DNA of 64,000 nt, taken from Algoriphagus sp. Y33. GTDB taxonomy: Bacteria; Bacteroidota; Bacteroidia; Cytophagales; Cyclobacteriaceae. The notes below the pieces were generated by a model, which ran no database searches, was not told the DNA's origin, and saw only the letters and a program-made list of their open reading frames with translations. Location of the stretch: assembly GCF_014838715.1 (NCBI RefSeq), contig NZ_CP061947.1:4640001-4704000 (forward strand), read 5' to 3'. The translations under genes were made by a program, and so were the position numbers. Of the stretch, positions 31,259 to 38,158 are shown one piece after another; within the stretch, counting starts at the first letter, position 1, and each line of letters opens with the position of its first letter.

Positions 31259-32446
31259 TTAGTCAAGAATTTCTGTAACCTGACCGGCTCCTACTGTTCT
31301 ACCACCTTCACGGATAGCAAAACGAAGACCTTTCTCAAGAGCGACTGCATTAAGCAATGTAACTTCGATAGTCACGTTATCACCAGGCATTACCATCTCA
31401 ACGTTCTCAGGAAGTTTAATCTCACCTGTCACGTCTGTAGTTCTAAGGTAGAACTGTGGACGGTATTTGTTGAAGAATGGTGTGTGACGTCCACCTTCTT
31501 CTTTTGAAAGAACGTAAACTTCAGCGTTGAAGTGAGAGTGAGGCTTCACAGATCCTGGCTTACAGATAATCATACCACGCTTGATTTGTGATTTTTCAAT
31601 ACCTCTTAGCAATAGACCCACGTTATCACCAGCTTCACCTCTGTCAAGGATCTTACGGAACATCTCAACACCGGTAACAGTAGATTTAAGGCCTTCAGCA
31701 CCCATACCGATGATGTCAACTGCTTCTCCGGAGTTTACAACACCTCTTTCGATTCTACCGGTAGCTACAGTACCACGACCAGTGATCGAGAACACATCTT
31801 CTACAGGCATCAAGAAGTCTTTGTCAATAGCTCTCTCAGGAAGTGGAATGTAAGAATCAACAGCATTCATCAATTCCATTACAGTATCAACCCACTTTGC
31901 TTCACCATTCAATGCACCAAGTGCAGAACCAGCGATTACCGGGATATTGTCACCGTCAAATTCATAGAAAGAAAGTAGCTCTCTGATTTCCATCTCCACA
32001 AGCTCAAGAAGCTCAGGATCATCCACCATATCCACTTTGTTCATAAATACTACTAGCTGAGGTACACCTACCTGACGGGCCAAAAGGATATGCTCTCTAG
32101 TTTGAGGCATAGGTCCATCTGTAGCTGCTACCACTAGAATAGCACCGTCCATTTGGGCAGCACCCGTTACCATGTTCTTAACGTAATCAGCGTGACCAGG
32201 GCAATCTACGTGAGCGTAGTGTCTGTTTTCAGTTTGATATTCTACGTGAGAGGTGTTAATGGTGATACCTCTTTCTTTCTCTTCCGGTGCGTTATCGATA
32301 GAAGAAAAGTCTCTTAATTCAGATAGACCCTTACTAGCCAGTACGGTAGTGATGGCAGCAGTCAAAGTGGTCTTTCCATGATCTACGTGACCAATCGTAC
32401 CGATATTAACGTGCGGCTTGGAACGGTCGAATTGTGCTTTTGCCAT
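31259..32446 (-). CDS. tuf: Translation elongation factor Tu
   Basis: GTPase that delivers aminoacyl-tRNA to the ribosome. 395 aa. G1 motif [10 protein letters not shown] at residues 19-28, DCPGHADYV for G3, MNKVDMVDD for G4, then beta-barrel domains 2 and 3 ([20 protein letters not shown], and the end [20 protein letters not shown]). It is preceded by three tRNA genes and followed by tRNA-Trp-secE. No second copy is in the window. Confidence 0.99.
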   Translation of the reverse strand: MAKAQFDRSKPHVNIGTIGHVDHGKTTLTAAITTVLASKGLSELRDFSSIDNAPEEKERGITINTSHVEYQTENRHYAHVDCPGHADYVKNMVTGAAQMDGAILVVAATDGPMPQTREHILLARQVGVPQLVVFMNKVDMVDDPELLELVEMEIRELLSFYEFDGDNIPVIAGSALGALNGEAKWVDTVMELMNAVDSYIPLPERAIDKDFLMPVEDVFSITGRGTVATGRIERGVVNSGEAVDIIGMGAEGLKSTVTGVEMFRKILDRGEAGDNVGLLLRGIEKSQIKRGMIICKPGSVKPHSHFNAEVYVLSKEEGGRHTPFFNKYRPQFYLRTTDVTGEIKLPENVEMVMPGDNVTIEVTLLNAVALEKGLRFAIREGGRTVGAGQVTEILD

Positions 32447-32511
32447 GCGTGAAAATCCTCAGTTTAAGTTTAAAGATATATTAATTTTTTTTTCCTTATT
32501 AAGCCGAAATG

Positions 32512-32583
32512 AGCCAACGAGGGGATTTGAACCCCTGACCCCTTCCTTACCAAGGAAGTACTCTACCCCTGAGCTACGTCGGC
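32512..32583 (-). tRNA. trnT: tRNA-Thr (GGT)
   Basis: 72-base cloverleaf. Acceptor GCCGACG / CGTTGGC (one G-T pair), discriminator T, D-arm AGCTCAGGGGTAGAGT, anticodon stem CTTCC/GGAAG with loop TTGGTAA (anticodon GGT), and T-arm AGGGGTTCAAATCCCCT. CCA is not encoded. It is 65 bases upstream of tuf. Confidence 0.97.
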
Positions 32584-32598
32584 TTAGACTCTTATGCC

Positions 32599-32620
32599 CC
32601 CCTAAGGTAATCCTTAGGGG
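32599..32620. other. Perfect hairpin between tRNA-Gly and tRNA-Thr
   Basis: CCCCTAAGG / CCTTAGGGG, 9 bp with a 4-base loop, in the 45-base spacer. No T-run on either side. It may guide processing of the tRNA-tuf transcript; this is inference from position. Confidence 0.6.
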
Positions 32621-32628
32621 AAACAAAG

Positions 32629-32701
32629 AGCGGGAGACGAGGCTCGAACCCGCGACCTGCAGCTTGGAAGGCTGCCGCTCTACCAACTGAGCTACTCCCG
32701 C
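32629..32701 (-). tRNA. trnG: tRNA-Gly (TCC)
   Basis: 73-base cloverleaf. Acceptor GCGGGAG / CTCCCGC, discriminator T, anticodon stem GCAGC / GCTGC with loop CTTCCAA (anticodon TCC), and T-arm CGCGGGTTCGAGCCTCG. CCA is not encoded. Confidence 0.97.
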
Positions 32702-32862
32702 TTGTAATCTTTCGAGATGAAATCATCTCTGGCCGCTCTACCTCTAAGTATTTAACCTATCGGCAATACCCTGGAGAGCTACTTCCATTTCAACCCGGTC
32801 TTATCCGGATCTTTTTTCGCCCAGCAAAACTAGAAAAAAAATTTTGCATTATGGCAATGGTG
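32702..32862. other. tRNA-Tyr to tRNA-Gly spacer with small hairpin
   Basis: 161 bases without a gene. It contains a GAGATG / CATCTC hairpin (32,714-32,729), and at 32,732-32,742 the 11-base sequence GCCGCTCTACC, identical to part of the D-arm region of the adjacent tRNA-Gly. The rest does not fold into a tRNA, so it may be a decayed tRNA fragment or chance. Confidence 0.35.
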
Positions 32863-32945
32863 TGGGGGAAACAGGATTCGAACCTGTGAAGACATAAGTC
32901 AACGGATTTACAGTCCGTCCCAGTTGGCCGCTTTGGTATTCCCCC
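32863..32945 (-). tRNA. trnY: tRNA-Tyr (GTA)
   Basis: 83 bases with the long variable arm expected of bacterial tRNA-Tyr. Acceptor GGGGGAA / TTCCCCC, discriminator A, anticodon stem/loop GGACTGTAAATCC (anticodon GTA), and T-arm ACAGGTTCGAATCCTGT. CCA is not encoded. It is the first gene of the tRNA-tuf block. Confidence 0.97.
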
Positions 32946-32998
32946 AACTAGCGTTAGATTCCTTGCCTTTTCTCGGGCTTTTCTATCGTAACGGATGG

Positions 32999-33029
32999 CA
33001 AAATTATAGTCTTTTATTAAAGATTCAAA
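32999..33029 (-). promoter_or_regulatory. Promoter of the tRNA-Tyr/Gly/Thr-tuf operon
   Basis: Minus-strand TTTG (33,026-33,029), 19 bases, TAATTTTG (32,999-33,006), a full -33/-7 match about 54 bases before the tRNA-Tyr gene. Confidence 0.8.
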
Positions 33030-33093
33030 ACGTGGATTTCAAATTTGATAAGATTTTGCTGTTTTTATTTTCAAACATTTATAAATCAATACA

Positions 33094-35754
33094 TTAATTT
33101 TCATCTTTCAGCGCCTCTAGAAAATATTGGTAGTACATAGTCAATTCTCCGTCCCTCTCATGATCCGCAACCTCCGCTATTTTCTTCAAAATCTTCTCAT
33201 CTTCTGTAAAGCCTAACAGCGCCTGAAAAGCTCCCAAACGGATATAACTTCTGGCATCTTCTCTCATCTTTTCCAATAAATAGGCAATTGCCTTCTCTTT
33301 TCCTTCTTCAGGAAAACGGCTGAAATATTCACTGAAATACCCCAAATAATAATACAAGCCCTCACCCGAAATGGTATTGGCGTGATTCATAAACCAATCC
33401 CCTTTGCCTCCAATAGAATTTGTGATGTAATAATCCGCTACAGGAATCACCATCCTGAAGTTTCCTTCACTCGCAAAACCTTCTATCACAGCAGGATCAA
33501 TCCTATGCGAATCCACACTTACCAACCCCATCAATGCTGATCCTGCCACCAAATAGGAAGAATCTGATGCCAACTTCGAAAAAGTAGCATAATACTCATC
33601 AGGCGCAAAAGCAGAAAGTACATCAAGTGCTCCGGCCCTTACAGAGTTTCTTTCGTCATTCTCAGCCATGTGTGCAATCTTCCGCGCTAACTCTGGACTG
33701 TCTTCCAGCCAATCAGTATATCCTTGCAAAATGGACAAAGCAGACTCCCTCACCGACCAAAACTCATCATCCAATGCCTCGGGGACGATAGATTCCAGTT
33801 CAGTCACTGCCTCCCATGCTGCCAAACTATCCAACGCCTCATATCTCGCTACACCGAATTGGGATAGCTTGAATTGTTGACGCATTTGATCAGCATTCAT
33901 ATCCACAGACTTTTTCGCAAGCATATCTTTCTTCTCATCCAATAATATCAGCTCCACAGGATTCTCATTTCCCAAATCAATCTTTTGAAAAGCCTTGGTG
34001 ATCATAAACTGCTTACTTTTACGCTCATCTCCCTCATACCAGCTCACATCAAGAGGAAGCCGATAAAGCGGAGTAGTGGACAAATTCTGTAACTGGGTAA
34101 CGGATATTTGTATGTTTTTTGAATCTGAATAATCTACCTCAAACCGAAGTTCCGGATGACCCTTATCCAGAAACCATTGGTTGAAAAACCAATTCAAATC
34201 TTCTCCACATACCTTCTCGAATGCTATCCGCAGATCATTTACTTCAACATTATCTAATGCGTGTGCCATCAGATAATGGCGCAAACCGGCAAAAAACGCC
34301 TCTGATCCCAAGTACTCCCGCAGCATATGAAGAATCGCTCCCCCCTTGGAATAACTATGTGAATCAAACATATCTTCTGCCTCTTCAAAATCAAAACGGA
34401 TCAAGTCAACTTGCTTTGTTTCTGCTTCCAAGAAGTAATTCTCCATCTCTGCAATTAACTTCAATTTCGCCTCATCCCTCCCGTATTTGTACTCATTCCA
34501 CAGAAACTCACTGTAATTGGCAAACCCTTCATTCAGGGTAAGGTTTGCCCAAGACTCGGTCGTCACATAGTCGCCAAACCACTGATGAAACAGTTCATGG
34601 GCAATGATGTAATCCCATTCGGAATCAATTGCTTCACGCTCTGTTAGACGCAATTCCTCCATAAAAATTGAAGCAGTGGTGTTTTCCATGGCCCCTGACA
34701 CAAAATCCCGCACCACGATCTGATCATATTTAGGCCAAGGGTACCTTACTCCAAGCAAATCAGAGAAAAAACCTATCATCTCAGGCGTATTCTTAAAAAC
34801 TTTGCCCGCTCCCTTTTCATAACCTTTTTCCACATAATACCCCAAAGGCACCCCTTCCCATTCAGCCTCAACTTTCCCGAAATCCCCGATCGCAAATGCT
34901 GCTAAATAAGCCGAATGAGGGAGCTTCATTTCCCAGTAATCCTTCCTCATACCGTCTCCTAGCTCCTCCTGCTTGACTAGTTCCCCATTTCCTACAGTGA
35001 CGAGCGTGTCGGACACGGTCAGTTTGATGAGCTGCGTGAATTTATTATTTGGAGAATCAATCGTTGGGAACCACTTGGAATTATGGGCAGTCTCCCCCTG
35101 AGTCCAGATCATCCTCGGTTTGTCAGGTACGGTATCCAGTGGATCAATGAAATACAATCCTTTGGTATCAGTTATAGCCTCACTTCCAGCTCCTGAATTT
35201 CGCTCCGGGAAAGCAATATAGTCCATCACTATCCGGAAAGTGTCCGTTTTAGCTAACTCTCCCGGCAGATAAATGCGGATTTTCTCCCCATTGTAATCAT
35301 ATCTTACAGTCTCCTTATTCCCGCGCTGGATGAAAAATATTTCGTCCAACTCGAAATCTTGAGCGTCAAGAACCAACTCTCTAACAGGGTAAAAAAATGG
35401 TTTGACAGTTAACTCGGCCTTTCCTGCCACAGCTTGTCGCTGATAGTCAAAAGACAAGTCCAAATCAGTATGTAAAATGTCAAAATCTATCTTCGCCGAA
35501 GGTTTATACGCTTCAGCGGCTGTCTCTTTCCGGGAAATCAGCGCTTCTATATCTTCTATAGCGGTAGTATCTACTTGTACTACCGCTACCGGATTTTCAG
35601 AGAGTGCAGTTTCTTCAGATAATACAGTTTCGGGTGGGACATGGTAATCCACTTTCGCCGACTTACACGAGACGACAAAAAGGAAAAGAAAAGCAAGTGG
35701 ACTTATGTAAGAAAACCTTAAGATAAGTGGCTTTTGCGCAGACAATTGATTCAT
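33094..35754 (-). CDS. M1 family zinc aminopeptidase, lipoprotein with HEAT-like C-terminus
   Basis: Exported zinc metallopeptidase predicted to cleave N-terminal residues from peptides. 886 aa. The signal peptide ends in the lipobox VVSC with Cys30. The substrate-binding GAMEN motif is at 354-358, and the zinc site HELFH is at 386-390 with the third ligand Glu409 in NEGFA, exactly the HEXXH-x18-E spacing of M1. Residues from about 620 on are helical and repeat-like (ARKIAHMAENDERNSVRAGA), resembling HEAT repeats. It is a monocistronic gene facing the tRNA cluster; the specific substrate is not evident. Confidence 0.93.
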   Translation of the reverse strand: MNQLSAQKPLILRFSYISPLAFLFLFVVSCKSAKVDYHVPPETVLSEETALSENPVAVVQVDTTAIEDIEALISRKETAAEAYKPSAKIDFDILHTDLDLSFDYQRQAVAGKAELTVKPFFYPVRELVLDAQDFELDEIFFIQRGNKETVRYDYNGEKIRIYLPGELAKTDTFRIVMDYIAFPERNSGAGSEAITDTKGLYFIDPLDTVPDKPRMIWTQGETAHNSKWFPTIDSPNNKFTQLIKLTVSDTLVTVGNGELVKQEELGDGMRKDYWEMKLPHSAYLAAFAIGDFGKVEAEWEGVPLGYYVEKGYEKGAGKVFKNTPEMIGFFSDLLGVRYPWPKYDQIVVRDFVSGAMENTTASIFMEELRLTEREAIDSEWDYIIAHELFHQWFGDYVTTESWANLTLNEGFANYSEFLWNEYKYGRDEAKLKLIAEMENYFLEAETKQVDLIRFDFEEAEDMFDSHSYSKGGAILHMLREYLGSEAFFAGLRHYLMAHALDNVEVNDLRIAFEKVCGEDLNWFFNQWFLDKGHPELRFEVDYSDSKNIQISVTQLQNLSTTPLYRLPLDVSWYEGDERKSKQFMITKAFQKIDLGNENPVELILLDEKKDMLAKKSVDMNADQMRQQFKLSQFGVARYEALDSLAAWEAVTELESIVPEALDDEFWSVRESALSILQGYTDWLEDSPELARKIAHMAENDERNSVRAGALDVLSAFAPDEYYATFSKLASDSSYLVAGSALMGLVSVDSHRIDPAVIEGFASEGNFRMVIPVADYYITNSIGGKGDWFMNHANTISGEGLYYYLGYFSEYFSRFPEEGKEKAIAYLLEKMREDARSYIRLGAFQALLGFTEDEKILKKIAEVADHERDGELTMYYQYFLEALKDEN

Positions 35755-35777
35755 ATTTAAAACGAATGAAAAAAGGT

Positions 35778-35785
35778 TAGTTTTG
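35778..35785 (+). promoter_or_regulatory. Possible -7 box of the biotin carrier gene
   Basis: TAGTTTTG, 35 bases before the ATG at 35,821, in the 66-base divergent gap. The -33 position reads ATTT, an imperfect match. Confidence 0.4.
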
Positions 35786-35820
35786 CTGGAAATTGTATAT
35801 TGGACTTCAAATTAACAGGA

Positions 35821-36315
35821 ATGTTTACAGTTAGTACCCAAAACAAGAGCTATTCGGTAGAAATAGCAGAAGACAATATTCAAGTAAACGGTAAAACGAT
35901 CAACTGGAACCTTGAGTGGATTTCTGACCGGAAAATTCACATCATTTATGACAACAGGTCTATAGAGGCAGAATTGATATCCATGGACAGGCAAACTAAA
36001 ACAGTCCAGCTCAAGTTTGACAACAAAATTTCGAATTTGCAGCTCAAGGATAGATTTGATATCCTGCTGGAACAAATGGGTATGAACAACATGGCTTCCC
36101 ATACTTTAAAAGAGATAAAAGCTCCTATGCCCGGGCTTATATTAGACCTGAAGGTAAAAGCCGGAGACGAGGTCAAAAAAGGAGAAGTAGTATTAATTCT
36201 GGAAGCCATGAAAATGGAGAACATCCTCAAATCCCCAGGAGATGGTATTGTCAAAGCAGTGAAAGTTTCCCTCAATCAAAGTGTGGAAAAAAATCAAGTC
36301 TTGATCCAATTTTAA
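35821..36315 (+). CDS. Biotin/lipoyl-domain carrier protein (BCCP-like)
   Basis: Predicted biotin carrier of an acyl-CoA or pyruvate-type carboxylase. 164 aa from ATG 35,821 (MFTVSTQNKSYSVEI); a TTG at 35,800 would give 7 more residues but leaves almost no leader after the -7 box. The N-terminal half is a beta-rich region of unknown role. The last 75 residues form the biotinyl domain (KAPMPGLILDLKVKAGDEVK) with the biotinylation motif LEAMKMEN. No carboxylase or carboxyltransferase subunit lies nearby, so its partner is encoded elsewhere. Identity of the domain is sure, the complex is not. Confidence 0.88.
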   Translation: MFTVSTQNKSYSVEIAEDNIQVNGKTINWNLEWISDRKIHIIYDNRSIEAELISMDRQTKTVQLKFDNKISNLQLKDRFDILLEQMGMNNMASHTLKEIKAPMPGLILDLKVKAGDEVKKGEVVLILEAMKMENILKSPGDGIVKAVKVSLNQSVEKNQVLIQF

Positions 36316-36373
36316 CTTTTAACCCTAGCATAATGAATTGAAGAAATTATATTTGTTAGATTATTTTGTGCTA

Positions 36374-36396
36374 ATCGGGTTTTGTCCGATTCTTTT
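36374..36396 (+). terminator. Weak terminator after the biotin carrier gene
   Basis: AATCGG / CCGATT 6-bp stem with a 7-base loop followed by CTTTTT, 58 bases after the stop codon at 36,315. Confidence 0.5.
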
Positions 36397-36473
36397 TCAT
36401 TCAGTTTTGATTTGCTATTTGGGCATCAATCGAAAAAGCAATGCTCTTAATAATCGTGTTCAAGCGATAATCA

Positions 36474-36540
36474 ACCTCTGAAAAACTAGACCAAACACAT
36501 GAAGTCGAGCATGATCCCGTACATACAGGATCACAAACTG
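36474..36540 (-). repeat. Degenerate reverse copy of the dispersed repeat
   Basis: Read on the minus strand it shows GGGATCATGCTCGACTTCAT followed by GTGTTT...TTTTTCAGAGG, in the order seen at the ends of the plus-strand copies (GCTCGATTTCAT, CTGTTTAT, CAGAGGTCA). The central core is missing, so membership is probable only. Confidence 0.4.
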
Positions 36541-36596
36541 GCATGATTACAAGCCATGCAAGATTCCATGTGCCCACTAAAAATCAATATAAACAC

Positions 36597-37307
36597 ATGA
36601 AATACAAGAGAATACTGCTCAAACTAAGTGGAGAAGCTCTAATGGGTGATAAGAGTTATGGCATTGACCCGGTAAGGCTTCAGCAATACACTCAGGAAAT
36701 CAAAAAAGTACAGGACATGGGTGTGGAAATTGCAATCGTAATCGGTGGAGGCAATATTTTCAGAGGAGTCCAGGCAGAACAATCAGGAATAGACAGAGTG
36801 CAGGGAGATTACATGGGGATGCTGGCTACCCTGATCAATGCAATGGCTCTGCAAAGTGCACTTGAACAAGGTGGAATGTACACCCGATTGATGTCCGGTA
36901 TCAAAATCGAAAGTGTCTGTGAACCATTTATCCGCAGAAGAGCAATCCGCCACTTGGAAAAAGGACGTATCGTGATTTTCGGAGCTGGTATCGGGAACCC
37001 CTACTTCACGACTGATTCTACTGCAAGTTTGAGAGCCATAGAGGTGGAAGCAGATATCGTATTGAAAGGAACAAGAGTAGACGGTGTCTATACGGCAGAT
37101 CCGGAAAAAGATTCAACAGCAACAAAATATAAAACCATTTCATTTCAAGAGGTGTATGAAAAGAACCTAAACGTCATGGATATGACAGCTTTCACCCTTT
37201 GCCAAGAAAACAACCTGCCAATCATCGTATTTGACATGAACGTGGCAGGAAACCTTCGAAACTTGGTACAAGGCGAAGAAATCGGTACTTTGATTACTTC
37301 TCTTTAA
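36597..37307 (+). CDS. pyrH: UMP kinase
   Basis: Phosphorylates UMP to UDP in pyrimidine nucleotide synthesis; hexameric, cytoplasmic, amino-acid-kinase fold. 236 aa from ATG 36,597 ([17 protein letters not shown]). Signatures are [14 protein letters not shown] for nucleotide binding, [16 protein letters not shown] and [18 protein letters not shown], and [13 protein letters not shown] near the end. frr begins 12 bases after the stop, the conserved pyrH-frr pair. Confidence 0.98.
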   Translation: MKYKRILLKLSGEALMGDKSYGIDPVRLQQYTQEIKKVQDMGVEIAIVIGGGNIFRGVQAEQSGIDRVQGDYMGMLATLINAMALQSALEQGGMYTRLMSGIKIESVCEPFIRRRAIRHLEKGRIVIFGAGIGNPYFTTDSTASLRAIEVEADIVLKGTRVDGVYTADPEKDSTATKYKTISFQEVYEKNLNVMDMTAFTLCQENNLPIIVFDMNVAGNLRNLVQGEEIGTLITSL

Positions 37308-37319
37308 GTTCAAAAAATT

Positions 37320-37880
37320 ATGGAAGAAATCGAATTATACTTAGACGAGGCAAAAGAATTGATGCAAAAGGCGGTGGATCACACTGCTACCGAACTTTTG
37401 AAAATCCGCGCAGGTAAGGCTATGCCAAATCTTCTGGATGGCATCATGGTGCAGTATTACGGAGCCAACACACCGCTAAACCAAGTATCTTCGGTAAATA
37501 CTCCGGATGCCCGCACGCTATCCATCAAGCCATTTGAGCGTACAATGATCTCTGAGATCGAGAAGGCCATAATCAATTCCGACCTTGGACTTGCTCCTCA
37601 AAACAACGGAGAAGTCATTATCCTTACCATTCCTGCCCTTACTGAAGAGCGACGTATTTCTTTGGTAAAGCAAGCTAAGCATGAATGTGAAGGAGGGAAA
37701 ATATCCCTAAGAACAGTGCGTAAAGACATCAATGATGAGCTCAAAAAACTCCAAAAAGATGGTGCGGCAGAAGATGAAATAAAAAGAGCTGAAGACGTGG
37801 TTCAAAAACTGACCGATCAGTTCTCAACCAAAATCGACGAGCTTCTGGCAAAAAAAGAAGTAGACATCATGAAAGTCTGA
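37320..37880 (+). CDS. frr: Ribosome recycling factor
   Basis: Splits post-termination ribosomes together with EF-G. 186 aa, tRNA-shaped protein with a long three-helix bundle and a small beta domain. Diagnostic segments are LLKIRAGKAMPNLLDGIMV, YYGANTPLNQVSSV and LTEERRISLVKQAKHECE. It is transcribed with pyrH and followed immediately by a terminator. Confidence 0.98.
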   Translation: MEEIELYLDEAKELMQKAVDHTATELLKIRAGKAMPNLLDGIMVQYYGANTPLNQVSSVNTPDARTLSIKPFERTMISEIEKAIINSDLGLAPQNNGEVIILTIPALTEERRISLVKQAKHECEGGKISLRTVRKDINDELKKLQKDGAAEDEIKRAEDVVQKLTDQFSTKIDELLAKKEVDIMKV

Positions 37881-37886
37881 CAAATT

Positions 37887-37915
37887 AAAAACCCGGTTTC
37901 AAGCCGGGTTTTTTC
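37887..37915 (+). terminator. Terminator after frr
   Basis: AACCCGG / CCGGGTT stem with a 7-base loop, six T after it, 7 bases past the frr stop codon. Confidence 0.9.
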
Positions 37916-37954
37916 ATGTTATCCAGTTTCTCAGGAAGGTGAATTAATCTGCAC

Positions 37955-38141
37955 TTTCATGTGATTATAATTGTTTTTTAGCGGTAACATGGAATCTCGC
38001 ATGGCTGATAATCATCCCTCTGTGTGTTCCCTTAGGTACAAATCATGGGTATTTTATCCGTTTATGTTTTGTTTTAAGTCATAACCTGTCCCTTGACAAA
38101 GGAGACGGGATGCCCGCATGTCGGCTAGGGAATCTTTGAAG
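37955..38141 (+). repeat. Dispersed intergenic repeat, copy A (double unit)
   Basis: Begins TTTCATGTGATTATAATTG and has the core ATGGAATCTCGCAT (37,989-38,002) and GATAATCATCCC...GTGTTC (38,007-38,029), 23 bases identical to copy C. A second, diverged unit follows (CCGTTTATGTTTTGTTTTAAG, ACCTGTCCC, GGGAATCTTTGA). Confidence 0.75.
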
Positions 38142-38158
38142 TTCGGCGGCTTTATTGT

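Larger units (their letters stand above)
36316..36596. other. Intergenic region before pyrH
   Basis: 281 bases. It holds a weak terminator (36,374-36,396), an isolated TATATTTG (36,348-36,355) without a -33 partner, and at 36,474-36,540 a degenerate reverse copy of the dispersed repeat, including a TGATCC / GGATCA inverted repeat (36,512-36,533). An in-frame ATG at 36,543 would extend PyrH by 18 residues without family support. Confidence 0.5.

Noticed and set aside
35800..35820. TTG start for the biotin carrier protein
   Set aside because: Only about 8 bases of leader would remain after the predicted transcription start; the ATG at 35,821 fits the family length.
36543..36596. 18-residue extension of UMP kinase
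   Set aside because: Lies in repeat-derived intergenic sequence and is unlike any PyrH N-terminus; [12 protein letters not shown] is the normal start.
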